64,000 bases of DNA, from positions 33,511-97,510 of the forward strand of contig JAAUOU010000003.1 in the NCBI GenBank assembly GCA_012034765.1, in the 5' to 3' direction. The notes under the pieces were generated by a model. It did no database searches, was not told the DNA's origin, and saw only the letters and a list, made by a program, of their open reading frames with translations. This DNA is from Pleurocapsaceae cyanobacterium CSU_1_1. Its GTDB lineage: Bacteria; Cyanobacteriota; Cyanobacteriia; Cyanobacteriales; Xenococcaceae. Within the stretch, counting starts at the first letter, position 1, and each line of letters opens with the position of its first letter. This document shows positions 27,331-37,393 of this stretch, piece after piece. The translations under genes were made by a program, and so were the position numbers.

Positions 27331-28868
27331 ATGCAAGCGATTAATACTACTGATTGGCAAAAGCTTCAAAATGGCTCTGATATCCGTGGTGTAGCTCTCG
27401 AAGGGGTTACCGATGAAGCGGTCAACTTAACTTCTGAAGTGGTAAAAATTCTTGGTAATGCTTTCGTGCATTGGCTTACCCAGCAAGATAACAAACTCGC
27501 TACAGATTTAACTATTGCTATTGGTAGGGATAGTCGCTTATCAGGAGAAACCTTGAGTCAAGCTGTGATTGAGGGAATTGCGATCGCTGGTTGCCAAGTC
27601 TATAATTTCAATCTTGCTTCTACTCCCGCTATGTTTATGAGTACTGTAACAGAGGGTTTTAAATGTGATGGGGCAATTATGCTAACTGCAAGCCATCTAC
27701 CTTTAACCGTAACGGGATGAAGTTTTTCACCCCTCAAGGGGGTTTAGGAAAGTCTGATATTACTGAGATTTTAAATATTGCTGCCACAGGAAACTTACTG
27801 ACTAATTCTAAGCAAGGAGAAATTGCTAGTCGAGACTTTATCTCCATCTATGCAGCCAGATTAGTTAATACGGTACGTCAGGGAGTCAACCATCCCGATA
27901 ATTTTGAGCAACCTTTAACTGGTTTGAAAATAGTCGTTGATGCTGGCAACGGTGCAGGAGGCTTTTACGCCAAAAAGGTGCTGCAACCTCTAGGTGCAGA
28001 TATTACGGGAAGTCAGTTTCTCGATCCTGATGGCATGTTTCCCAATCATATTCCTAACCCCGAAAATCAAGAGGCAATGACATCAATTTGCCAAGCGGTA
28101 GTTAATCATCAAGCTGATTTTGGCATTATTTTTGATACGGATGTCGATCGCGTGGCTGCTGTAGATCACCAGGGAAATGAGCTAAATCGTAATCGGCTGA
28201 TTGCTTTAATCTCAGCTATTGTTTTGCAAGAACATCCAGGCTCTACTGTAGTTACGGATTCTATCACTTCTGATGGTTTGACTCAGTTTATCGAGTATTT
28301 AGGCGGTAAACATCGTCGTTTTAAACGAGGTTATAAAAATGTAATTGAAGAGTCAATGCGCTTAAACGATGCTGGGGTGGAATCCTGGCTAGCGATCGAA
28401 ACCTCTGGACACGGCGCAATGAAGGAGAATTATTTCCTCGATGATGGAGCATATTTAGCCACTAAGCTACTGGTGGAATTAGCTAAAGCTAAACAACAGG
28501 GAAAATTTTTAACGGATTTAATTATTGATCTAAAAGAGCCAATGGTAAGTAAGGAGTTTCGCTTGAAGATTCAGGTTGAGGATTTCAAAGCTTACGGTAA
28601 TCAGATAATTGCCCGACTTCAAGAGTTTGCTAATTCCCAAAGTGATTGGACAGTTGTACCCAACAACTATGAGGGAGTTAGAATATCCTGTAATTCTCCT
28701 TTAGAAGTTGGCTGGTTCTTATTACGCCTTTCCCTACACGATCCAGTTATCCCGCTAAATATTGAATCTAACGTATCTCAAGGAGTAGAACGTATTGCAA
28801 CTCGTCTACTAGAGTTTCTCCAAGATTTTGAAGCCTTAGATCTGGCTGCTTTTCAGAATATAAGATGA
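27331..28868 (+). pseudogene. Phosphomannomutase/phosphoglucomutase family, split by one frameshift
   Basis: Two frames together encode one alpha-D-phosphohexomutase of about 512 aa. The first (27331-27720) ends in the active-site loop MLTASHLP and then goes out of frame; the second (27717-28868) starts at the following NGMKFFT position. Adding one T in the run at 27702-27704 gives the expected SHLPFNRNGMKFF. The catalytic phosphoserine (in TASHLP), the Mg loop FDTDVDRVA and the sugar loop ETSGHGA are all present. The enzyme interconverts sugar 1- and 6-phosphates. Natural splitting at the phosphoserine loop is unlikely to be functional, so a missing base is the likely cause. Confidence 0.85.
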
Positions 28869-28958
28869 TGCTGTGGCGATCGCTTTGAATGAAAACAAAT
28901 TGTTTGATCTTAAATAATGCCAAAAGCGACAATTTTATTTGACTAAAATTTCCTTGAA

Positions 28959-28989
28959 AAAGCGCCATTTCAATCAGAAATAGCGCTTT
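28959..28989. terminator. Bidirectional terminator hairpin
   Basis: AAAGCGC (28959-28965) and GCGCTTT (28983-28989) pair, and the stem continues as ATTTC/GAAAT after one mismatch, with a 5-base loop. It lies between the converging mutase and DoxX genes and is flanked by A runs on the left and TTTA on the right, so it can serve both strands. Confidence 0.7.
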
Positions 28990-29040
28990 AAACCCAATTC
29001 TATCAATATTTAAGTTGTGTTAATAATAATTATGGTTTAC

Positions 29041-29571
29041 TTACTTAGTGACAACATTAGATTCAGATGCACTGAAGCTCTTCTCCAACAGCATGACTCT
29101 TTTAGCCTGTGTCGACAAAGCAGATTTATCGAGCCAATTAGTAATCAACGCATCGGTAGAAAACAATCCAGCACCGTTAATGGTGAAGAATAGGAAACAG
29201 GCTGCATAGATAGCAGATAGCTCTAGATAAGGAATGCTCAAACCAGCAACCAAGATATGGTGATACATAGCTACGCACATGGTGAAAAATAGACCGAGTG
29301 CAGCAGGCCTAACCAAAAGACCAATGATCAATAAGGGTGCGCCAATAAGCTCGGTGAAGGCTGCAATGTAGCTGAAAAATATGGGGAAAGGTAAACCAAT
29401 ATAAGCTACATAAGCTTCGGCGAAACTTTCGATATTGGCTAGTTTGTCGATGCCGTTATGAATCATCACGATCCCGACAACTGCTCTGAGGATTGCCCAA
29501 GAAGTTTGCTGCCAAAATTCAGGGTTGGTATTAGGTCGGAAAGCTTTAGTAATTAGAGAATTAATCGACAT
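29041..29571 (-). CDS. DoxX family membrane protein, 176 aa
   Basis: Four transmembrane helices of the DoxX fold: WAILRAVVGIVMIHNGIDKL, the segment GLPFPIFFSYIAAFTELIGAP, LLVRPAALGLFFTMCVAMYHH and LELSAIYAACFLFFTINGAG. DoxX-type proteins are linked with quinone or oxidative-stress functions, but no reaction is fixed for this group. The N- and C-terminal tails are polar and probably cytoplasmic. Confidence 0.85.
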   Translation of the reverse strand: MSINSLITKAFRPNTNPEFWQQTSWAILRAVVGIVMIHNGIDKLANIESFAEAYVAYIGLPFPIFFSYIAAFTELIGAPLLIIGLLVRPAALGLFFTMCVAMYHHILVAGLSIPYLELSAIYAACFLFFTINGAGLFSTDALITNWLDKSALSTQAKRVMLLEKSFSASESNVVTK

Positions 29572-29999
29572 AGTATTATTTGGTTTGAAAATAGTAGAAG
29601 TTGCCGCAGATTACTTCGCCGTTAGACAACGAAGCCTTCTTACGAAGTTGCGTTGGTTAAATTCAGACAATATGAGCAAAGAAATGATGCCAAGTCAAGT
29701 TGCACCGCCGTTAAACGACGAGTCTAGCTGTGACCAATAGCTAAAATTATTACGTCGGTCACGATAACATTGAGTTTCTCGACCAAAGTCTAACTTAGAT
29801 TAAAAAATGTTAACCTATATTAAAATTTAGCGTATTTTTATTATAAAAACTAATTTTGGTTAATGAATTTAGATTTTATTTCTCATAAATTTTTTGTTTT
29901 GCGGGATCGAAGATGAGTTTTAAGGATAATAACCTAGCCTTAACCACCACAAAGCCTTAAACTGAGATTTGCAGAGAATTTTAAAATATTTTTTAGATT
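29572..29999. other. Intergenic region between divergent doxX-like and tpiA genes
   Basis: These 428 bases hold no gene that I can support. They must carry the promoters of two divergent genes. The part from 29790 is strongly AT-rich; a short open frame overlapping the DoxX start on the plus strand has no coding features. Confidence 0.5.
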
Positions 30000-30725
30000 G
30001 TGCGAAAAGTAATTATTGCTGGTAATTGGAAGATGCACAAAAATCAGGCAGAGTCACTGGCTTTTGTGCAGGAGTTTAAATCTAAAGTTGAGGATACACA
30101 AGAAAATCAAGAAATAGTGCTGTGTGCGCCTTTTACTTCCCTAACCGCCATGTCAAAAAATTTACATGGCAGCAGAATTATGTTAGGCGCTCAAAACATT
30201 CATTGGTCAGATGAGGGAGCTTATACTGGCGAAATTTCAGGTTCAATGCTGGCAGAAATCGGCGTTGATTATGTAATTGTAGGTCATAGTGAAAGACGAC
30301 AATACTTTGGCGACACAGATCAAACCGTCAATTTAAGGTTAAAGGCAGCTCAACAATATGGATTTAAGCCAATTCTTTGCGTCGGGGAAACTAAAGAACA
30401 AAGAAATGCAGGAGAAACTGAGCAGGTTATTATCGCCCAGTTAAAGGAAGATTTAGTTGAAGTTGACCAAAGTAATTTAGTTATTGCATACGAGCCTATT
30501 TGGGCAATAGGTACGGGCGATACTTGCGAATCTTCAGAAGCTAATCGAGTGATTGGAATTATTCGTCAGCAGCTAGACAATAAAAATGTCTCGATTCAAT
30601 ACGGCGGTTCAGTGAATGCGAGAAATGTTGACGAGATCATGGCGCAACCAGAAATAGATGGTGCTTTGGTTGGGGGTGCTAGTTTGTCAGCAAGTAGCTT
30701 TGCTCGGATTGTTAACTATCAGTAG
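30000..30725 (+). CDS. tpiA: Triosephosphate isomerase
   Basis: Glycolytic and Calvin-cycle enzyme interconverting dihydroxyacetone phosphate and glyceraldehyde 3-phosphate. Active-site residues are all visible: Asn9 and Lys11 in AGNWKMHKN, His96 in VGHSERR and Glu165 in [11 protein letters not shown]; the phosphate-binding YGGSVNARN and GALVGGASL close the barrel. Length 241 aa is standard. The start codon is GTG at 30000, because the invariant N-terminus leaves no room for another. Confidence 0.96.
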   Translation: MRKVIIAGNWKMHKNQAESLAFVQEFKSKVEDTQENQEIVLCAPFTSLTAMSKNLHGSRIMLGAQNIHWSDEGAYTGEISGSMLAEIGVDYVIVGHSERRQYFGDTDQTVNLRLKAAQQYGFKPILCVGETKEQRNAGETEQVIIAQLKEDLVEVDQSNLVIAYEPIWAIGTGDTCESSEANRVIGIIRQQLDNKNVSIQYGGSVNARNVDEIMAQPEIDGALVGGASLSASSFARIVNYQ

Positions 30726-30779
30726 CGATCGCGCCTCGATCAATTAAGCTAAAAATAGAGATAAGTAAATTGATCATTA

Positions 30780-30917
30780 CTGATGTTACGCAACTTAACA
30801 AAAAAATTATTAGTTTTGGGAGTTGAAGATCGAGAGAGAATATTAATTTGTTGTTCCCATATCCGTAATCTCTCCAGAGCTAAATCTTTGCCAATCAACA
30901 ATTGTGCGTAACATCAG
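30780..30917. repeat. 138-bp unit bounded by a perfect 13-bp inverted repeat
   Basis: CTGATGTTACGCA at 30780-30792 and its exact reverse complement at 30905-30917 bound a 138-base stretch downstream of tpiA. No target duplication is visible and the interior has no transposase frame. It may be a small non-autonomous element or a large hairpin; family unassigned. Confidence 0.55.
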
Positions 30918-31852
30918 GAGCAACAATAAAAGAATCATAATGAACTAGCTTTCTATCAATCTATGTTGTTATAGCTTCTATTTTCGATACATATCTACTT
31001 TTTTAATAGTCATTCCAAATAGAAACCATCTTTAAAATAAAAATAACTTTGAAAGACGAGGATGGCTAATAACCCGTGACGAACTACTCTTGACTGTTTG
31101 CATCAATCATAGGTAAATTCATAATAACTAAGTATATTTACAGAATATTTATATTTAGCGCAATATTTACTGCCATAATATTATTTACACTAGTTTTATA
31201 TAACTTTTTCCATGCTGATCGCCAACGCATTTAAATCGGGAAATGTGCAATTGATATCTCTTACAGTAAAGTCTTTATACGCTCAAAATAAGATCTTGTT
31301 CGCTTATTGTGAGCGTATTTGTATCTAGACATGGTGCAGTAAATTTACTGAAAAATCAACTTGATTTGATTTTTATTGTTTTACAAATGTTCCTTGTTTA
31401 AAAATTTATCAAATTAAATCTACTGATAGATTGAAAAAAATAGCTCATAAATTCGGTAAATTTTCGAATAGTCTTATTTTAATAATTTGTTAGTATAGGA
31501 CAAAATTGAGCGTACAAATAGAGCGTATAACTCTCAATTATTAACATAGTTTTGCTTGACAGCAAAACATTTTTATTGTTATGAAAATACATCGCTAACC
31601 CATATTATTGATTCAGTAATTACTCTTATTTTATTTGGACGGCAACGATCAATATTGCTGATACTCAACAATAGTTATTTACTATAAAAGCCTAAATAAT
31701 TATTGTTTAAAAGTATTAGTTTTATGATATATATTGATTTTTTATGCTAAATATATAAGGCATAATTTTCTCTCAATATAAATAATTTTGCTGATCAAAA
31801 AAAGTCGAGCCACTATTCTAATTCTATTAGTCACGATAATTCAGGAAAAACC
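30918..31852. other. Long AT-rich upstream region of the XRE gene with hairpin and GAGCGTA repeats
   Basis: No coding sequence is visible in 935 bases. Two signals stand out. At 31277-31318, ATACGCTCAAAATAAG and CTTATTGTGAGCGTAT pair at 15 of 16 positions around a 10-base loop. At 31506-31538, two direct GAGCGTA copies 13 bases apart lie inside an outer ATTGAG/CTCAAT inverted pair. The shared GAGCGTA core suggests protein-binding sites. Confidence 0.55.
31277..31318. promoter_or_regulatory. Long near-perfect inverted repeat, candidate operator or hairpin
   Basis: A 16-bp arm pair with one mismatch and a 10-base loop. The arms end in GAGCGTAT, which recurs at 31521-31528 and (as GAGCGTAC) at 31508-31515 closer to the XRE gene. 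It could be a regulator binding site or a transcribed stem-loop. Confidence 0.5.
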
Positions 31853-32125
31853 ATGACAAGACCTAAAAAATCGCAGCGTCAAGAGACAAATTCGCCATTT
31901 AAAAGATTAAGATTAAACGTTAAGTTATCTCAAGAACAATTAGCGCGAGAAATTGGCGTAGCAGTATCCACAATTCGCCGTTGGGAAAAAGGGCAGGCTG
32001 AACCGACTATGACCGTACTTCAAATGAAAGAATTTTGTAAAGCAGTCAAGAAAAATTTTGATGACTTACCCAATTCTTTGCTACCTTCAGATGTGCCTGA
32101 AAATGGTAACAATAATGCGCATTAA
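31853..32125 (+). CDS. XRE-type helix-turn-helix regulator, 90 aa
   Basis: Residues about 15-70 form a Cro/C1-type helix-turn-helix: FKRLRLNVKLSQEQLAREIG, then the recognition helix VAVSTIRRWEKGQAEPT. The basic N-terminus and the short C-terminal tail give a small DNA-binding protein with no effector domain. It stands alone after a 1.1-kb spacer rich in inverted and direct repeats, which suggests that it regulates itself there. Similar stand-alone XRE proteins are common in cyanobacteria and their targets are unknown. Confidence 0.8.
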   Translation: MTRPKKSQRQETNSPFKRLRLNVKLSQEQLAREIGVAVSTIRRWEKGQAEPTMTVLQMKEFCKAVKKNFDDLPNSLLPSDVPENGNNNAH

Positions 32126-32295
32126 TCTGAATTAACAACTTAATTTACACTAAATAATATTGAATTTTTTCAGGTTACTCGTAGATAAATAATTGCCAGA
32201 TTGATTAAACTGGCTTCTTGATTTTGTTTGATTAATAAGAGGGTAGTTGAAATTTAGACTGCTGTTTTTATATTTTGAGCAACAAAATTATTTTC

Positions 32296-33087
32296 TTAGG
32301 AGATTGCCTGTTTTAGAGCATGGCAGAATTGGGCGATCGCCTTAAGTTCTGAATCAGCAGTTTCTGATTCTAGACGTTTGACGATCGCACTGCCAACAAT
32401 TACAGCATCTGCACCCCAATCTTTAATTTGTTTTGCCTGTTGGGGGTCAGAAATACCGAAGCCAACGCCGATGGGTTTATCCGTAGCGTGATGTAGGGTA
32501 GTGAGTAAATCTTTAACTTCTGCTGCCATTTGTGAACGTACACCCGTAACTCCCGTCACAGAAACCAAGTAAATAAAGCCCTGAGATTTTTGGGCGATCG
32601 CTTTAATTCTCTCTGGGGAACTGGTAGGGGCAACGAGTAAAATCACTTCAATTCCAATATCTGCTGCTGATTTTAGTAGAGTTTCAGCTTCTTCTAAAGG
32701 AAGATCGGGAACAACTAAACCACTCACCCCAGCTTCCTTTACTTGCTTGAGAAACGGCTCAATGCCGCGGTAATAAATTGGGTTGTAGTAGGTAAATAAA
32801 ATAATTGGCACATCGATTTTGCTAACCGCATTCTTAACTATTGCCAAGACATCTTCTAGTTTAACTCCCTTTTGTAAAGCTCTAGTGGCCGCCGCTTGGA
32901 TTGTGGGACCATCTGCCAAAGGATCGGAATAGGGAACACCAAGTTCAATTAAATCTGCACCATTGTTAGCCAAAACCTCTAATGCCTTGGCGGTGGTTGC
33001 CAGGTCTGGGTCTCCTGCGGTGATAAAGGGGATAAAGGCGCATTCAGAATTTTGTTTTAGCTGTTGAAAACGATGGGTAACATTCAT
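32296..33087 (-). CDS. trpA: Tryptophan synthase alpha subunit
   Basis: Cleaves indole-3-glycerol phosphate to indole and glyceraldehyde 3-phosphate in complex with TrpB. The family marks are [15 protein letters not shown], the catalytic Glu48 and Asp59 in [25 protein letters not shown], the segment [13 protein letters not shown] and [10 protein letters not shown]. Length 263 aa is normal. It is the last gene of a leftward cluster ndhL-DUF3007-trpA, separated from the DUF3007 gene by 48 bases, an arrangement seen repeatedly in cyanobacteria; trpB is not here. Confidence 0.96.
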   Translation of the reverse strand: MNVTHRFQQLKQNSECAFIPFITAGDPDLATTAKALEVLANNGADLIELGVPYSDPLADGPTIQAAATRALQKGVKLEDVLAIVKNAVSKIDVPIILFTYYNPIYYRGIEPFLKQVKEAGVSGLVVPDLPLEEAETLLKSAADIGIEVILLVAPTSSPERIKAIAQKSQGFIYLVSVTGVTGVRSQMAAEVKDLLTTLHHATDKPIGVGFGISDPQQAKQIKDWGADAVIVGSAIVKRLESETADSELKAIAQFCHALKQAIS

Positions 33088-33135
33088 GAGGCAAAATTTA
33101 TTTGAGCTTAAATAATATTTGAGGTAGCAGACAGA

Positions 33136-33441
33136 CTAAGATTCTTTACCTTGCTCGATTTCTTGCTGTAGCTGGGCTAATTCTTCAGGAGACATTTCTG
33201 CTAAACGCTTTTGCATTACAGCTTCTTCATAATCTTTAAGTTGTTGATTATAGGTCATCTTCTTGCTTCCTACACGAAATAGATAAGTCAGCGACCAGCC
33301 GACCAACAAAACAACTAGCGCAGCTTGAGTCCAAATTCCTGCATTAATACCGTCCAGACCAAATAGCTGTAAAGCCAGATAAACTAGTCCAGCAGCAACA
33401 AATACCCCTAAACCTAGACCCAGAACATCAATTCTACGCAT
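33136..33441 (-). CDS. DUF3007 membrane protein, 101 aa
   Basis: Two transmembrane helices (VLGLGLGVFVAAGLVYLALQL and GIWTQAALVVLLVGWSLTYLF) are followed by the segment GSKKMTYNQQLKDYEEAVMQKRL and an acidic helix ending EELAQLQQEIEQG. This is the DUF3007 family, restricted to cyanobacteria and plastid-bearing eukaryotes. It lies 9 bases after ndhL, which points to a thylakoid role, perhaps with NDH-1; that is inference from location. Confidence 0.88.
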   Translation of the reverse strand: MRRIDVLGLGLGVFVAAGLVYLALQLFGLDGINAGIWTQAALVVLLVGWSLTYLFRVGSKKMTYNQQLKDYEEAVMQKRLAEMSPEELAQLQQEIEQGKES

Positions 33442-33450
33442 ACTGTGACC

Positions 33451-33681
33451 CTAAGCTTCTAAATTGCGACGTTTGGGGCGGAAATTGAGCAAAGGACTGA
33501 GCAAAAGCATTCCAGGGAAACTTAAGAACACAAACAGGTACATGACCAATCTCTCGATTGAGGTGGCGTTATACCAACGTTTACTAAGATAGAAATAAAC
33601 TAATGCTGGTAACACTAAAAGATACGTGCCACTTAGAATTAAATACAATAAGGCAACTAAGTTATTCTCTGTAAGTAGCAT
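33451..33681 (-). CDS. ndhL: NAD(P)H-quinone oxidoreductase subunit L
   Basis: Small membrane subunit of the cyanobacterial NDH-1 complex, needed for respiration, cyclic electron flow and CO2 uptake. It has two helices (LVALLYLILSGTYLLVLPALVYFYL and LVMYLFVFLSFPGMLLLSPLL) joined by SKRWYNATSIER, and ends NFRPKRRNLEA, as in other NdhL proteins. Length 76 aa is right for the family. It leads the cluster ndhL-DUF3007-trpA. Confidence 0.93.
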   Translation of the reverse strand: MLLTENNLVALLYLILSGTYLLVLPALVYFYLSKRWYNATSIERLVMYLFVFLSFPGMLLLSPLLNFRPKRRNLEA

Positions 33682-33871
33682 AACCGCTGTTAAACATAAG
33701 GATTGACACTGTTATTTTAGCAGGGCGAATACCCAGATTTTGCGCAATTAATGCTCCTGGTAATTAGTTTAATTATTTAACTGCTTTCTCACCCCATAAC
33801 TGAGCAAGCGATCGAGAGTATCTAAGGGATTTTGCCAGACTTGTGCTTGATAGCTATCAATATTTTTAGGA

Positions 33872-34366
33872 TTAGATCCAATCTTCATCATCATTAACTC
33901 GATCCAAATTGGGCGCATCTAAACTTTCAACAACGGAAGACTGAAGTGGTGTAGGTTGAACTGCTTCTTGTTCTTGATTGAGTTCATCCTCATCTTCATC
34001 CTCGTCTTCAAATTCTTCTTCAAACTCAAAAGCTGGCGATTGGAGGACCTCCACGGACGCGCCTCCAGGCACAAATCCTTTAGGGCTTCGCGATCGCCAA
34101 CCATCTTGGACAGTCTGGGAAGTAGTTTCGGGTAAAATTTCTGCTGGTTTAATACCATCTATCTCAACTACCACTAGATCATCAATATAAGCTAAAAACA
34201 TATTGCCCTGGACATCACAAACTGTTGCCGAACATGAGACTTCTGGCTTTTCCTGATTAAACAACTCACTAATAAAGCGAGATGGATTGGCTGCCTTTGC
34301 CTCACCATTGATACCTAGCAAAATATATTCGTTACCTGTGCGACGATGCTTAACAATTGTGGTCAT
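33872..34366 (-). CDS. Conserved-looking hypothetical protein with acidic tail, 164 aa
   Basis: The first 95 residues are a compact soluble domain (KHRRTGNEYILLGINGEAKAANP, CSATVCDVQGNMFLAYIDDLVVVEIDG) ending in a PAEILPE segment. An insertion-like stretch follows (RSRSPKGFVPGGASVEVLQSP), whose DNA (34041-34098) carries the CCTAAAGGA core and GC-rich palindromes found elsewhere as repeats. The tail is highly acidic (EFEEEFEDEDEDEDELN). I do not recognise a named family. It lies 25 bases downstream of the beta-helix gene on the same strand, so the two are probably cotranscribed. Confidence 0.65.
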   Translation of the reverse strand: MTTIVKHRRTGNEYILLGINGEAKAANPSRFISELFNQEKPEVSCSATVCDVQGNMFLAYIDDLVVVEIDGIKPAEILPETTSQTVQDGWRSRSPKGFVPGGASVEVLQSPAFEFEEEFEDEDEDEDELNQEQEAVQPTPLQSSVVESLDAPNLDRVNDDEDWI

Positions 34367-34391
34367 TGTTTTTCGACATTGGAGATTTAAT

Positions 34392-35906
34392 CTATTCTAA
34401 AAGATAAGTTGCAAAACCCAGATTAACCAAGTTTTGTTCTGCTTGTTTAGCTTTAGCCAAATTATTAAATGCTCCTACCTGTAGCCACGACTCGCCTTGC
34501 AAAATAGTTTCAAAGGCTTCAGGGTAAAGCGATCGCACTTCATCTGCTTCTCCATCATCCAAAACTTCTACCAATACTTTATATTTAACTGGAGCAGAAG
34601 AACTACTAACGGTTGGGGGATAGGGTATCGGTATAACGTCAGAAGTCGCGCTAGAACCAGAGGGGGAACTGAAAACTAATTCCTTGTCACCTGTACTGTT
34701 GGCTATTACAGGGGGAGGAGCAGGCAAATTAGCTGGTGCTGGCTCTATTTCGGTGGGGTTTACAGGGGGTAGTGTAGGTTGAACTAGATCGCGGCGAGGA
34801 GGTAAAGGTGGTAAAGGAGGTAAATCCTTTAAAGCACTATTCTTACTAGTAACAAACGTTCCTTGTTCAAAACTGATATCGCCTTGGGTATCTCCCTGAA
34901 CTTCTGTTCCGACTGCCACAATTTCATTGTTAGTGGCGTTTTGAATATCTAGCTTGTGATTACTGCGGAAGATATTCTTGCCAGGTTCATTATCAGTGCC
35001 GAGATCGACGTGAGATTGAGCGATCGCCGTTAAGCCTGCTTCGCTAGAATTGATCACTTCATTATGGCGCAAAGTTGCTTGAGAAGTACCTTCCAAGATA
35101 ATACCGATGCGATTGCCATCAAAGATATTGTCGGTAATCTTAGCAGCAGCATGTTGCACCAAACTGATGCCAAATCCTGTTTGTTCAAAAGTGTTTTTAA
35201 TTACTTGAGGTTGCGAAGTGCCGTAAACTAGTAGACCGTTGCCCAAATTGTTGTAAAAATAATTATTTTCGATTAACGGAGAACTTTTGCCATTAACCGA
35301 AACTCCTGTATTCCCGTTACGGGTTAAGGTATTGTTGACTATACGAGGACTAGCAGATTCAACCCAGATACCGTGTCCTCTAGAGTGGTTGTTCGTGACG
35401 GTGATACCAATGATACTGCCTGCGTCTTTGAGAGCGGCGATCGCTATATTTTGTCCCGCACCTGTAGGACTAATGAAGTAACCATCTCCTTGAATAATTG
35501 TCTTATATCCTTGGTTTTGCGGATTTCCTTGGATAATAATCTGTTTGTCAAGCACCAAAGGAAACTTTTCTCCTGTTTTTTCGCTATAAGTTCCATTGGC
35601 TAACTGAATCGTACTGCCAACAGGAGCTATTTTTAGGGCTTGAGTAATAGTTTGTAGAGGAGATGATTTTTTACCTAGCTGCTCATCATCACCGTCTTGA
35701 GGATCGACATAGATAATCTTGTTATTTTTATTGAGAGAAGGATGAGCAATTTCCTGTGCCACAGTGGGGCTAGTTAGCAGCACCATATTACAGGGCAAAG
35801 CAATAATCGATACCATCAGTAACATATGAATCGACTGGTTGAGTCGCGATAACTGGCGTAAACTAAAGCTCGGCTTGGGGTTGGTGTGACAATCGCTGCT
35901 TTCCAT
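34392..35906 (-). CDS. Exported right-handed beta-helix protein (DUF1565) with C-terminal SPOR-like domain, about 504 aa
   Basis: From ATG 35904-35906 the protein has a hydrophobic segment (residues about 27-49, IHMLLMVSIIALPCNMVLL) ending in TVAQE, a likely Sec signal. A DUF1565/beta-helix region follows (YVDPQDGDDEQLGKKSSPLQTI, then turns such as GNTGVSVNGKSSPLIENNYF and GNGLLVYGTSQPQVI). A Pro-rich linker (PPLPPLPPRRDL) leads to a SPOR-like end (SWLQVGAFNNLAKAKQAEQNLVNLGF). Beta-helix parts often bind or modify polysaccharide, and SPOR binds denuded peptidoglycan, so a cell-wall role is plausible. A TTG at 35969 would add 21 residues without support. Confidence 0.8.
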   Translation of the reverse strand: MESSDCHTNPKPSFSLRQLSRLNQSIHMLLMVSIIALPCNMVLLTSPTVAQEIAHPSLNKNNKIIYVDPQDGDDEQLGKKSSPLQTITQALKIAPVGSTIQLANGTYSEKTGEKFPLVLDKQIIIQGNPQNQGYKTIIQGDGYFISPTGAGQNIAIAALKDAGSIIGITVTNNHSRGHGIWVESASPRIVNNTLTRNGNTGVSVNGKSSPLIENNYFYNNLGNGLLVYGTSQPQVIKNTFEQTGFGISLVQHAAAKITDNIFDGNRIGIILEGTSQATLRHNEVINSSEAGLTAIAQSHVDLGTDNEPGKNIFRSNHKLDIQNATNNEIVAVGTEVQGDTQGDISFEQGTFVTSKNSALKDLPPLPPLPPRRDLVQPTLPPVNPTEIEPAPANLPAPPPVIANSTGDKELVFSSPSGSSATSDVIPIPYPPTVSSSSAPVKYKVLVEVLDDGEADEVRSLYPEAFETILQGESWLQVGAFNNLAKAKQAEQNLVNLGFATYLLE

Positions 35907-36140
35907 AATTTCGCTTACGAGGTTAAATGGGATTGCTAAATAAGACTTGAAGAAGAGTATCGATCGCAACTTTGAGCGCGAGATTCGCGGAATTTAGTTC
36001 CGCTTGAATAATCGCAACTTTGATTTCTAGGACTGAAAAGTCAATCCTAATTTAAGGCGGATAATATCGAGGTTGAGATAAATAACGTATAATTGCGTAA
36101 GTTTTGATCGATTTATTTAATTAAAATTAATTGTGCCAGC

Positions 36141-36875
36141 GTGAAATTATTTGTTTATCATACTCCTGAGAGAACTCCGACAGATAGACTACCTGATTGC
36201 GCGGTAGTTATTGACGTTTTAAGAGCAACCACCACCATTGCCACCGCTCTTGATGCTGGCGCTGAAGCTGTCCAAACATTTAGTAACATAGAAGAATTGA
36301 TGCGTCAATCTGAATCTTGGTCGACGGATAAACGTCTGAGGGCAGGAGAAAGAGGCGGTATGACGGTAAAAGGCTTTGAATTAGGGAATTCTCCCCTAGC
36401 CTGTAAACCATCATTGGTTAAAAGTAAACGATTATTTTTGACTACCACTAATGGAACTCGCGCTCTTCAGCGAGTCGAACATTCACCCCAAGTAATTACC
36501 GCAGCACAGATCAATCGTCGCTCGGCAGTTAATTATTTATTAGAAACTCAACCAGAAATCGTGTGGATTGTCGGTTCAGGTTGGGAGGGAGACTATTCTG
36601 TAGAAGATACGGCTTGTGCAGGAGCGATCGCCCAGTCGATTTTACAGCAAAGTGATACATCTTTAATTGACCTGTTTGGCAATGATGAGGTAATTGGCGC
36701 GATTGCTCTTTATGAACAGTGGAAAGATAATCTCTTAAATGTTTATCGTCAGTGTAGTCATGGACAGCGACTTTTAAAACTTAATGGGGATGATGATCTT
36801 TTCTATTGTTCTCAAACGGATATTGTGGATGTTTTACCGATTCAGAAGCAGCCTGGAGTTTTAGTTAAGTACTGA
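36141..36875 (+). CDS. comB: 2-phosphosulfolactate phosphatase family (ComB)
   Basis: Family marks are [22 protein letters not shown] near the start, the segment [18 protein letters not shown] and [10 protein letters not shown], then [19 protein letters not shown]. In methanogens ComB makes sulfolactate for coenzyme M; in cyanobacteria the protein is widespread although coenzyme M is not made, so the real substrate is unknown. Length 244 aa fits. The start is GTG at 36141, leaving the usual [11 protein letters not shown]. Confidence 0.88.
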   Translation: MKLFVYHTPERTPTDRLPDCAVVIDVLRATTTIATALDAGAEAVQTFSNIEELMRQSESWSTDKRLRAGERGGMTVKGFELGNSPLACKPSLVKSKRLFLTTTNGTRALQRVEHSPQVITAAQINRRSAVNYLLETQPEIVWIVGSGWEGDYSVEDTACAGAIAQSILQQSDTSLIDLFGNDEVIGAIALYEQWKDNLLNVYRQCSHGQRLLKLNGDDDLFYCSQTDIVDVLPIQKQPGVLVKY

Positions 36876-37092
36876 GCTGGGCAATTGCACTATTTGAGAT
36901 TCGGCACTGTTCACATTTCTGTTTTAAGCATTACGCATCCACCAACACCCGTCAGTTAAGTAATTGAGCGAGTGACTAGATAGGGTTTTGAAGAGTGACA
37001 ATAATCACTTCTCATTGATGGTGTCAACTTTATACTGGCTTGATATAACAAAAGAAAAATTAATAAAACTTTATCATCAACCCTTAAACACC

Positions 37093-37271
37093 ATGAAGAA
37101 TCGATTATCTTACATCTTATTAGCCCTAACTATTTTTAGTCTTAATACCTTGCCTGTACAGCATCCTCGAAAACAACTAAAGATAGTCAAGTAAAAAAAC
37201 AGTCGGTTTTAACTTCCAATCAATGGTGTTTTGAGCTACCTCAGATGGGTTTGTTTTGTTACGAACTTTAA
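37093..37271 (+). pseudogene. Small exported protein, frameshifted
   Basis: From ATG 37093 the frame encodes a signal peptide (KNRLSYILLALTIFSLNTLPVQ) and then a short unrelated tail to a stop at 37192-37194. Adding one base near 37160-37162 continues it as VQASSKTTKDSQVKKQ and then SNQWCFELPQMGLFCYEL to a stop at 37269-37271, 59 residues in all. That version has a proper signal cleavage site (VQA) and two Cys residues that may pair. An upstream in-frame extension from 36988 has no signal-like features. A one-base loss is the likeliest explanation. Confidence 0.5.
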
Positions 37272-37393
37272 ATTATTGTAATTATTAAATAAGGCGATCG
37301 CAAAGTATAAATGTATCAAGGCGATCGCCTTTTCCTTTTTAATTTAGTTGAACTTTCAATAATCTCTTAATTTATCAATAGCTAATATTTCAA

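Noticed and set aside
27717..28868. Mutase second half as an independent gene
   Set aside because: Its start lies inside the active-site loop region; family alignment from memory shows one continuous protein after adding one base.
28768..28968. Minus-strand 66-aa frame at the end of the mutase gene
   Set aside because: Mostly antisense to a conserved coding region; no supporting features.
29525..29740. Plus-strand 71-aa frame before tpiA
   Set aside because: Starts antisense to the DoxX gene and shows no domain, signal peptide or ribosome site.
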